Shown here: in pieces, positions 35,301-41,400 of the stretch
Layout of the letters: each line of letters begins with the position of its first letter
Position numbering within the stretch: the stretch's first letter is position 1
Assembly (NCBI RefSeq): GCF_900101115.1
Contig: NZ_FNFU01000007.1
Span: forward strand, 62,001 to 126,000
Reading direction: 5' to 3'
From: Cryobacterium psychrotolerans
GTDB taxonomy: Bacteria; Actinomycetota; Actinomycetes; Actinomycetales; Microbacteriaceae
Length of the DNA stretch: 64,000 bases
Position numbers and translations under genes: made by a program
The notes under the pieces: model-generated
Database searches by the model: none
Told to the model about the DNA's origin: nothing
The model's input: only the letters and a program-made list of their open reading frames with translations

Positions 35301-35592
35301 CGCTCTTGGCGCTCTGGCTCGTCGTCGACTCGCGGTAGCTCTTCAGGCAGGTGTAGCCGCTCCGGCAGGTGGGAACCTTCCCGTTCAGGAAGGTCTGCAC
35401 CTGGGCCGCGGTCATGGTCCGGCCGTTATAGAAGATCGCGTCGCTGATGATCATGCCGGGGTTGAAATCGGCGCCGTTGGCCGCTTCCGCGGGCTGCGCG
35501 GGGGTGGCCACGAGGCCGATGGAGACCAGCAATGACACCGCGACAACGAGGCCGATCGACTTGGCCGCGACGCGTCGCAGTGTGGTTCGCAT
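32395..35592 (-). CDS. secreted LGFP-repeat protein with N-terminal lysozyme-like domain
   Basis: A 1065-aa exported protein. Residues 1-38 form a signal peptide (Arg/Lys start, hydrophobic core, PAEAA end). Residues about 40-265 form a globular domain with six or more cysteines and a NPKALLVLLEKEQGLVT segment, reminiscent of the catalytic glutamate helix of transglycosylase/glucosaminidase folds. From about 290 to the end there are LGFP repeats (GxLGYPxxxxxxxxG...QxFxxGxLYxSP). Such repeats bind the cell wall in corynebacteria. Residues 547-970 are four 106-residue double repeats, the last three nearly identical. GGGGGGAA lies upstream of the ATG. It probably acts in or on the wall; activity is unproven. 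Confidence 0.85.
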   Translation of the reverse strand: MRTTLRRVAAKSIGLVVAVSLLVSIGLVATPAQPAEAANGADFNPGMIISDAIFYNGRTMTAAQVQTFLNGKVPTCRSGYTCLKSYRESTTSQSAKSEGCAAYAGQLNETAASIIAKVGMACGINPKALLVLLEKEQGLVTGTHPTASIYRKATGFGCPDTSVCDSLYYGFFNQVYQAAYMFKKYQARPASRGYVAGRYNTILWNPNSACGSSSVYIQNQATAGLYIYTPYRPNAAALANMYGTGNSCSAYGNRNFWRLFTDWFGSTTGGYATSSSLASLDSTTIGLLGTATSQPITYPDGGIGQAFQYGWAYWHSATGAFRTTANVGRSYIALKGPNGILGYPTTNPKTEPGSGASQAFQKGWLYYSPTTSIHLVSGPVGRSYATLDGPAGVLGFPIAAAKVEPGGGASQNFQKGALYWSPTTSIHRLSGAIATAYSSLGGPAGVLGYPLAAQVVDSSGTSSQLFQKGTLYSSPTLGTKYVLTALGGEYAKLGGAAGTYGPPAENTTTYPDGGQGQRFQKGWLYLSTATGLDATIGKIGETYAKSGGPVGPLGYPVAPQKTEPNDGFSQAFQKGTLYWSPTQGGYYLLATMADQYLTVGGVAGKYGHPISNTTVYLDGGQGQRFLNGSLFWSAGTGLDATVGLIDNSYRALGGPGGRLGYPLAAQKNEPGSGLSQAFQKGTLYWSPTRGIHYVLKPMADEYLTVGGVGGTFGHPISSTTVYKDGGSGQRFVGGWLYYGEATGLDAVVGKIGYSYAALGGPGGRLGYPLAAQKSEPGSGLSQAFEKGTLYWSPTRGIHYVLKPMADQYLKVGGVGGRWGHPTSSTTVYPDGGNGQAFVGGWLYYGAATGLDAVVGRIGYSYAALGGPGGRLGYPLAAQKAEPGNGLSQTFQKGTLYWSPTRGIHYVLKPMADQYLTVGGVGGKFGHPISSTTVYKDGGNGQRFVGGWLYYGAASGLDAVTGIVGASYSALGGPSGVLGYPAAAGKVDAKGGTSQEFANGWLVWSSATSIDRVAREIGEYYYSNGGPAGKLGYPLESTRVVSPGVLEQAFQGGRVRWTTAGGAVTF
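32683..33954 (-). repeat. four tandem 318-bp units inside the LGFP gene
   Basis: Residues 547-652, 653-758, 759-864 and 865-970 of the LGFP protein are in-phase 106-residue units, equal to 318 bp each. The last three (32683-33636) are close to identical in protein and DNA, starting GGPGGRLGYPLAAQK each time. This is prone to expansion or contraction by recombination and to assembly collapse. Confidence 0.85.
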
Positions 35593-35701
35593 GATGGACG
35601 ATTCCCCCCGAAGGTCGATTGCCGCAGGGTTGCGCGCAATGACTGATCCTATGAAGCATCACAGAGATCGGCAGGATTGCCCCGCCCGGGGGCCAAATAG
35701 A

Positions 35702-35721
35702 GGGGGTCAGGGTCTACCCCC
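35702..35721 (-). terminator. hairpin between GT2 gene and LGFP gene
   Basis: GGGGGT (35702-35707) and ACCCCC (35716-35721) form a 6-bp stem with an 8-base loop about 20 bases after the stop of the minus-strand GT2 gene. On that strand CTATTT follows. It is a modest terminator candidate; it would leave the LGFP gene with its own promoter in 35593-35700. Confidence 0.4.
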
Positions 35722-35740
35722 AATTCGGGGAGAACGCTGT

Positions 35741-36625
35741 TTATTCGCTGAGAGCGCCGCCGCGGGCGATGAATTTGCGATACGCGAAGCGGCGCACCGG
35801 CTCCGGCACATACCGGTAGAGGCCGCGCACGGCGACGTTGCGCAGATACTGGCCGCGAGTGGTGAAACGGATGCGCCGAAGCGCCTTCTGCAGCATGAGC
35901 TCACTGTCCCATTGAGCGCGGCCGCCGCGTCGGGCGTAGGCCCCGTCGCCCACGCGGTACATCACCAGCGGGTCCGGGATGTTGTCGACGAGGGCGCCGG
36001 CCGCGATCATCCGGGCGAACAGCCAGTAGTCCTCCATCATGCCAAGGCTCTGGTAGCCGCCCGCCGCCGAGACCGCCGAGCGGCGGTAGACCACGGTGGG
36101 GTGGCTGAACGGATCGTGGAACCGCGCGTACCGCTCGATCTCGGCCTGTCCGGTTCTCGGCACCCGGCGGCCGACGATCCGGCCGGCCTCGTCGAGGAAC
36201 TCCAGCATCCCGGTGCCGACCAGGTCGAGCCCGCCGTCGATGAGGGGAACCTGCGCGGCAAACCTGCCGGGCAGGGAGATGTCGTCGGCGTCCATCCGCG
36301 CGACGATGTCGTGCGCGCAGAGCGCGAGGCCCTCGGTGAGCGCCTTCGCCAGCCCGACGTTGCGCTCGAGCACGTGGTGCACGACCGGCACCGGGCTTGC
36401 CGCCACGACGCGGCCGATCTCCGCGGCGAGGGCGGCGTCGATCGGGCCGTCCTGCACGATCACGACCTCACTCGGCGGCAGCGTCTGTCCCTGCACGCTG
36501 GTGGTGAACGCCTTCAGGAAATGCGCCGCCGTGTCTCCGCGGTAGACGGGCAGCAGGAGCGAAAAGGATGCGCCGGGCACGGGGGTGCCGGTCGGGTGCG
36601 CGCCGGTCAGGGGGCCATCAGTCAT
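35741..36625 (-). CDS. family 2 glycosyltransferase
   Basis: A 294-aa GT-A protein with FSLLLPVYRGD, VVIVQDGPID, ERNVGLAKALTEGL, ARMDADDISLPGRF (metal-binding DADD) and MMEDYWLFARM. This is the signature of short GT2 enzymes that add rhamnose, galactose or similar sugars. The start at 36625 overlaps the stop of the upstream GT2 gene by 8 bases, giving translational coupling. An in-frame ATG at 36652 inside that gene is less likely. Acceptor and donor are unknown. Confidence 0.85.
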   Translation of the reverse strand: MTDGPLTGAHPTGTPVPGASFSLLLPVYRGDTAAHFLKAFTTSVQGQTLPPSEVVIVQDGPIDAALAAEIGRVVAASPVPVVHHVLERNVGLAKALTEGLALCAHDIVARMDADDISLPGRFAAQVPLIDGGLDLVGTGMLEFLDEAGRIVGRRVPRTGQAEIERYARFHDPFSHPTVVYRRSAVSAAGGYQSLGMMEDYWLFARMIAAGALVDNIPDPLVMYRVGDGAYARRGGRAQWDSELMLQKALRRIRFTTRGQYLRNVAVRGLYRYVPEPVRRFAYRKFIARGGALSE

Positions 36626-37574
36626 GGGGCCCCTCGAGGGCACGCACGGCATCCGTCACCGGGCCGAGCCCGGCCAGGGAGACCGCGTTGTGGCGCGGTC
36701 GGGTGCGCAGGCCGTCGGCGAGTCCGCGCGAGAGCCCGTCCCTGAGCACGGCGCGGTCGGCTGAGCGGATGAAGGTGCGGACCCACCTGCGCAGCGTCGA
36801 CGCTCCGTACAGGAGCTTCTCTCCCGGGTTGAGGCTCCGGGACGCGCGCTGCATCCAGAGCTTGTTGCGCACCTCGTAGTAGAAGCGGGGGCCGGGGTCG
36901 ATGTCGGTGGAGGCCAGCGCCCTGGTCTTGTGCACGACGACGCTGCCGGGCACGAAGACGCCCCGGCGGCCTCGCAGCAGCCGGGTCGAATATTCGAAGT
37001 CGTCGTTCCAGATGAAGTAGTCGGCCAGGGGCAGGCCCTCCGCGCGCACGATGTCGGCGCGCACCAGCATGGAGACGAAGGAGCTGCTGCGCACGGCGAG
37101 CAGGCCCCGGTCGGCCGCGGCCTTGCGCTCCGCCCCGGACACGAACGGTTTTTCGCGGGGCGTGTTCATCGGGTGGTCGGTGCCGTCGGTCCAGATCACG
37201 CGGGACCCGGCCACGACCGCGTCCGTTCCGGACACGGCGGCCAGCAGCTCGGTCAGCGCCGACGCGGTCGGAATCGTGTCGTCGTCCATCATCCAGACCC
37301 AGACCGGTGCGTGCCGTTCGAGTGCGACGGCCAGGCCCGCTGCGAACCCGCCGGCGCCGCCGGTGTTCCGCTCGAGCACGACCAGGTCGACGAGGGGCCC
37401 TGCCGCCGCGGCGACGGCGGCGGAATCATCCGTTGACGCGTTGTCGATGACGACGATCCTGCCCAGCGCCGTGTCCTGCCGCGCAAGGGCGTCGAGCACT
37501 TCGAGGAGCAGGTCGCGCCGGTTATAGGCGACGACGACCGCGACGACGCGCGGCGGTGTGGGTGCTGGAGGCAT
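36618..37574 (-). CDS. family 2 glycosyltransferase, GlfT1-like
   Basis: A 318-aa GT-A protein. VVAVVVAYNRRDLLLEVL, VIDNASTDDS, LERNTGGAGGFAAGL, WMMDDDTIP and YFIWNDDFEYSTRLL match the GlfT1/rhamnosyltransferase subgroup. In mycobacteria GlfT1 adds the first galactofuranose units before GlfT2 extends the chain. With glf and a GlfT2-like gene in the same window, a galactofuranosyltransferase role is the simplest reading, though rhamnosyl transfer would show the same motifs. The start at 37574 (MPPAPTPP) is preferred to the ATG at 37625, which would add an unstructured leader. It diverges from the CDP-ribitol-type gene. Confidence 0.83.
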   Translation of the reverse strand: MPPAPTPPRVVAVVVAYNRRDLLLEVLDALARQDTALGRIVVIDNASTDDSAAVAAAAGPLVDLVVLERNTGGAGGFAAGLAVALERHAPVWVWMMDDDTIPTASALTELLAAVSGTDAVVAGSRVIWTDGTDHPMNTPREKPFVSGAERKAAADRGLLAVRSSSFVSMLVRADIVRAEGLPLADYFIWNDDFEYSTRLLRGRRGVFVPGSVVVHKTRALASTDIDPGPRFYYEVRNKLWMQRASRSLNPGEKLLYGASTLRRWVRTFIRSADRAVLRDGLSRGLADGLRTRPRHNAVSLAGLGPVTDAVRALEGPHD

Positions 37575-37770
37575 GTGCTCTCGGGGTGGGACTCGGGGCG
37601 GGGACCCCTCTATCTTGCCGTGCAATGCTGTGTGCGCGCTCCCCCGCGCTCCGCGAGCGCTACGATTTGTCGATGGATGCCGGGCCGCACCGCCCCAGCC
37701 ACGAGATCACCGGACAGGATTCAGCATCTCCACACCACCCCGCACAGACAGCGCACTCCGCACGGTAGCC

Positions 37771-39132
37771 GTGATCCTGGCCGGCGGAATCGGCGTGCGC
37801 GCCGGGCTGGGCATGCCCAAGCAGCTGGCCCGGATCGCCGGCAAGACGATCATCGAGCACACCATCGGGGCCGTGCACGGTTCGCCCCTGGTCGACGAGA
37901 TCATCGTCATGATGGAACCCGACCACCTCGGCGCCGTCCGCGACCTCACCGTCACCGGCAAATACCCGAAGCTGACGACGATTCTGCCCGGCGGCGCCAC
38001 GCGCAACGAGACCAGCCAGCTGGCCCTTGCCCACTTGGGCGACGCCGAGCTCAAGGTGTTGTTCCACGACGCGGTTCGCCCGTTCGTGAACCACCGCATC
38101 CTCCAGGATTGCGTCGAAGCCCTCGACAGCTATGCCGCGGTTGACACCGCGATCCCCTCCGCCGACACGATCATCGAGGTGGCCCACGGAGGTGACGTCA
38201 TCACCGACGTGCCGGTGCGCGACCACCTGCGCCGCGGCCAGACGCCGCAGGGGTTCCTGCTCTCCACGATTCGCCGGGCGTATGCCGCCGCCAATACCGA
38301 CCCCGACTTCGTCGCGACCGACGACTGCAGCGTCGTGCTGCGCTACGCCCCGGATGTGCCGATCTTCGTCGTGGCCGGCGCGGACGAGAACATGAAGATC
38401 ACCCAGGGCATCGACGTGTTCATCGCCGACAAGCTCTTCCAGCTCAAGTCCGCCGATCCCGCGGGTTTCGAGGCCGCGGACCGGGAGAAGGCGATGCTGG
38501 GCAAGACCGTCGTCGTGTTCGGTGGCAACAGCGGCATCGGCCTGAGCATCTTCGAAGCCGCGCAGCTCTACGGCGCAGACGTCTTCGCGTTCAGCCGGTC
38601 GACCACGGACACGCACGTGGAGAAGCACGAGGACGTCGAGTTCGCCCTGAGCGAGGTGTACCGGCAGTCCGGCCGAATCGACTACGTCGTGAACTCGGCC
38701 GGGATCCTCGAAATCGGCAACGTCGAGGACTTCACGCAGGAGGCGGTGGAGAACATGCTCGATGTGAACCTCCTCGGCCCGATCATCATCGCCCGGGCGG
38801 CACTGCCCTACCTGAAGGAATCCCGGGGCCAGCTGCTCTACTTCGCGTCGAGCTCGTACACCCGCGGACGGGCCAACTACGGCATGTACTCGGCCACGAA
38901 GGCCGCGACCGTCAACCTCACCCAGTCGCTGGCCGAGGAGTGGCAGGAGCACGGCGTGCGCGTGAACTGCATCAACCCGGAGCGCACCAAGACCGCCATG
39001 CGGGTTCAGGCCTTCGGCGCGGAGCCCGACGACACCCTGCTCACGCCCGAACAGGTCGCCCTGGCCTCCATCGACGCCCTCATCACCGACATCACCGGGC
39101 AGGTCATCGACGTGCGCCGGCGACGCGGCTAG
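37771..39132 (+). CDS. bifunctional IspD-like cytidylyltransferase / SDR reductase (CDP-ribitol synthase, Acs1/Bcs1-like)
   Basis: A 453-aa fusion. Residues 1 to about 215 form an IspD/TarI-type cytidylyltransferase: LAGGIGVRAGLGMPKQL, LFHDAVRPFV, TPQGF and TDDCS. From about 235 an SDR domain follows with VVVFGGNSGIGLSIFEAA for NADPH, NSAGILEIG, and YSATKAA with the catalytic Tyr and Lys. The same order occurs in Haemophilus Acs1/Bcs1, which reduce ribulose-5-phosphate and make CDP-ribitol. The start is uncertain: GTG at 37771 begins inside the first beta strand (V-ILAGG), and no better start lies in frame nearby. The product would feed the polyol-phosphate polymerases downstream. Confidence 0.82.
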   Translation: MILAGGIGVRAGLGMPKQLARIAGKTIIEHTIGAVHGSPLVDEIIVMMEPDHLGAVRDLTVTGKYPKLTTILPGGATRNETSQLALAHLGDAELKVLFHDAVRPFVNHRILQDCVEALDSYAAVDTAIPSADTIIEVAHGGDVITDVPVRDHLRRGQTPQGFLLSTIRRAYAAANTDPDFVATDDCSVVLRYAPDVPIFVVAGADENMKITQGIDVFIADKLFQLKSADPAGFEAADREKAMLGKTVVVFGGNSGIGLSIFEAAQLYGADVFAFSRSTTDTHVEKHEDVEFALSEVYRQSGRIDYVVNSAGILEIGNVEDFTQEAVENMLDVNLLGPIIIARAALPYLKESRGQLLYFASSSYTRGRANYGMYSATKAATVNLTQSLAEEWQEHGVRVNCINPERTKTAMRVQAFGAEPDDTLLTPEQVALASIDALITDITGQVIDVRRRRG

Positions 39133-39353
39133 CTGCTAACCGGCGCTTCCGACTTCAACCGCTCGAACACGAGGTCGTACAGTTCGGCGATGCGCAGGCT
39201 GTCCATTCGGAGCTCATCGACCTCCCGGCGAAGCTCCAGCACCTCGGCTTCGCAGACCACCAGTCGTCGGCTCAGGTCCGCGTTGTCGGCGCCGCGCACC
39301 TTGGTGGAACGCGGAGCGAGGCGGGCGAGAATCCGGCCGAAATAATTGTCCAT
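39129..39353 (-). CDS. small coiled-coil protein (DUF6752-like)
   Basis: A 74-aa protein. The middle (RRLVVCEAEVLELRREVDELRMDSLRIAELYDLVFERL) is strongly helical with heptad-like leucines; there is no signal peptide or membrane helix. Actinobacterial DUF6752 domains look similar, but I hold that name tentatively. The ATG overlaps the stop of the LicD/methyltransferase gene by one base (TAATG), so it is the terminal gene of that unit. Its stop overlaps the convergent synthase gene by 4 bases. It could be an oligomerisation partner of the preceding protein; function unknown. Confidence 0.7.
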   Translation of the reverse strand: MDNYFGRILARLAPRSTKVRGADNADLSRRLVVCEAEVLELRREVDELRMDSLRIAELYDLVFERLKSEAPVSS

Positions 39354-40930
39354 TAGTTATCCTTCTTACCTTGTGCTGAGGGAGCGGCGAGTCGAAGCAC
39401 GACCGTTGCGGTGCGGCGGCGCCCGTGCTTCGTGCGGCGGGATGACGTAGAGGCGATCTCGACGCTGAGCTTCTGTCTGCCTGCCTCGGCCCGCAGCCAG
39501 TCCACGGGAAGATGCCAGGTTTCCGGGTTGTCGGCGCTATAGCGCCACGCCGCATAGCTGGTGTCGAAGGTGGCCACGGCGACCGCGCCCTCGCGCAGAA
39601 CCATGCGCAGCAGGAGGAAGACGTTCTCGCGACCCTCCCGGGTGAGTCCGGCCAGCACCTGGCCGAGGTTCACGTGCCACACGCGGCCGGATTGCACGAG
39701 CTCGGCACCGAATTCGAGCATCCGGCGTCGGTCGTACAGGTTGAGGTAGCGCAGGTCGACCGTGTCCGGCGCGATCGATCCACGGGCGAGCGCGAGCGCC
39801 CGGAAGCTGTAGTCCACGCCGATGACGTCGCGCCCCTGCGCTGCGATCGCTTCGGTGTTGATGCCGCTTCCGCAGCCCAGGTCCACGACCGGGGCGCCGA
39901 CAGGCAGCAGGCGGGCCAGCTCGGCCACGTGCAGCGCGTCGCCGCCGGCTCGCCGGCGATCAGCCGCTCGGCCGTGTGCCTCTTCCCAGTAGACGCGGTT
40001 CATGTCCTGGCTGCCGAACCAGCTGTCGAACCGGCGACGCGTGGCGGGTGGTGTGGCGAACCGGAACGAGGGGTCCGGCGTCTCCCAGTTGGGACCGTAG
40101 CAACTGGCGAGCCAGTCCTCCGGCACGGCCGGAACGGGGAAGGACACGCCGCCCAGCTCCCGCGACCCCACCGGGGTGATCGACGTGCGGGGCACGTTGG
40201 ACCGCACGTGGAACGGCTGGCAGAACTCCTCGTCGCTCCGGAAGAAGGCGCTGAAGATGTCGACGTAGCAGTCGATCTCTCCGTTGTCGTGCAGGAAGGT
40301 CACCTGCAGATGCGCGTTGCTGTGCCGCACGACGATGTAGCCGAGATCGCCGAGCTGGTCCTCCAGGCGGTAGCTGTCGAGGGAGAGGTCGGAGGGATGC
40401 GAGTTGGTCAGCAGCACGGACAGGTCGATGTCGTCGTCGTTGGCCAGGATGTCCCCCAGGCGCACGGCTCCGAGCAGAGTTCCCCCGGTGATGCAGGCGA
40501 CGTAGCCGAGGTGTTCGAGCTGGTCAACGAGCACCTTCGACCGGGTGAGCAGCCGCCCGCGGATTCCCGAGTCGTCGCCTTCGAACGATGTGCCCATGCG
40601 TTGCCACTTGTTGACGGCCAGCCAGTGCCCCTGGTCGTTGGCCACAACCAGTGGCGAGGTCGATCGCCCGATCTGTCCGACGGCGCCGGCGATCGTCTCT
40701 CCGGTGCCGGAATCCTGCACCGAGATCGTGGCGCGGCCCTTCATGTACGGCACCAGGGCCGCAGGCCAGTGCAGGCGGATGCGCCCGTACACATCCGGGT
40801 CGGTCGGCGTCGTCGACCAGACGCGGTGCCCGTCGATGAGGATGTCGACGCTGCCGGAAGGTGGGGCGCCGTCGACGGCGAAGGTCACCGACCTTCTGGT
40901 CGCAACGAGACTTCCACCCGAGACACTCAT
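39353..40930 (-). CDS. LicD-like phosphotransferase fused to SAM methyltransferase
   Basis: A 525-aa multidomain protein. Residues 1 to about 95 form a beta-rich segment (FAVDGAPPSGSVDILIDGHRVWS). A LicD-type domain follows with CITGGTLLGAVRLGDILANDDDIDLSVL, the nucleotidyltransferase-fold signature of enzymes that attach phosphocholine or related phospho-alcohols to glycans. From about 330 a class I methyltransferase domain has VVDLGCGSGINTEAIA and VIGVDYSF. It probably decorates or caps a polyol-phosphate polymer, with methylation as a second activity. The ATG at 40930 is used; an in-frame GTG at 40960 would add ten residues. It is linked to the small gene downstream. Confidence 0.8.
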   Translation of the reverse strand: MSVSGGSLVATRRSVTFAVDGAPPSGSVDILIDGHRVWSTTPTDPDVYGRIRLHWPAALVPYMKGRATISVQDSGTGETIAGAVGQIGRSTSPLVVANDQGHWLAVNKWQRMGTSFEGDDSGIRGRLLTRSKVLVDQLEHLGYVACITGGTLLGAVRLGDILANDDDIDLSVLLTNSHPSDLSLDSYRLEDQLGDLGYIVVRHSNAHLQVTFLHDNGEIDCYVDIFSAFFRSDEEFCQPFHVRSNVPRTSITPVGSRELGGVSFPVPAVPEDWLASCYGPNWETPDPSFRFATPPATRRRFDSWFGSQDMNRVYWEEAHGRAADRRRAGGDALHVAELARLLPVGAPVVDLGCGSGINTEAIAAQGRDVIGVDYSFRALALARGSIAPDTVDLRYLNLYDRRRMLEFGAELVQSGRVWHVNLGQVLAGLTREGRENVFLLLRMVLREGAVAVATFDTSYAAWRYSADNPETWHLPVDWLRAEAGRQKLSVEIASTSSRRTKHGRRRTATVVLRLAAPSAQGKKDN

Positions 40931-41012
40931 TTGCTTCAGCTTAAGGCTTGCCGGGGACACTAGTGGCTTCCGCGCGTTCGGCGCGGCCCCACCCGCCCGA
41001 AGTCGAACAGCC

Positions 41013-41189
41013 CTAACCGGCCAGCGTCCTGCGTATACGATCCGTCAAATAGGGGGAAAGCGTTTCGCCGTAGGTTCCGGTAATGTGGCCCGCGGTATCG
41101 CGATATGCGATCACGTGCCCCACAATGACCGGGCAGGCGCCGTCGCTGCAGAAGTAGTCCGGTTGAACACGAGCGGCCGGGAGGTTCAC
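41013..41189 (-). pseudogene. C-terminal remnant of an acyltransferase-3/SGNH protein
   Basis: The frame from 41189 to the stop at 41013 reads VQPDYFCSDGACPVIVG, then HVIAYRDTAGHITGTYGE, then TLSPYL. It aligns with the C-terminus of the intact acyltransferase at 48553 (DEYYCPDDVCPAIIGSVIAY, FSATFAETMAPYM). A stop directly precedes the fragment and nothing upstream continues it in frame. The Asp-to-His spacing of the SGNH motif is one residue longer than in the intact protein. It is a degraded copy; no start signal was seen. Confidence 0.75.
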
Positions 41190-41400
41190 TCAACCCGCCT
41201 GGCTGCATCTGCCAGCGGTTCACCGATGCCCGGCCCCTCAGGGAAGGAACGAGCCCCACCGGTCACCGCGCACAGGGCGTATCGGTTTTCCACGTCCGTG
41301 ACGCTTGACCACACCCGATGCCCGTCCGTCAATGAAGACTGTCGACGCCACCGACGGTCGTTACCCCGTCGACACCGAAACTCCCCAAGTTCGTAGTTGT
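41190..41400 (-). pseudogene. decayed beta-domain sequence related to the LicD protein N-terminus
   Basis: On the minus strand one frame reads FGVDGVTTVGGVDSL and a shifted frame continues TDGHRVWSSVTD. The intact LicD fusion has FAVDGAPPSGSVDILIDGHRVWS at the same spacing. The relationship crosses a frameshift, so this is a broken copy of that beta-rich domain. The first part is now read as the tail of the upstream TagF-like protein. With the SGNH remnant it fills the 398 bases between 40930 and 41329, where no intact gene exists. Confidence 0.5.

Noticed and set aside
32161-35535. Plus-strand open frame of more than 1100 codons over the LGFP gene
   Set aside because: It is antisense to a gene with signal peptide, LGFP repeats and ribosome site; its protein is repetitive only because the repeats are read backwards.
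40960-41259. Small minus-strand open frame of 99 codons
   Set aside because: The real coding trace here is in another frame, where it matches the SGNH acyltransferase C-terminus.
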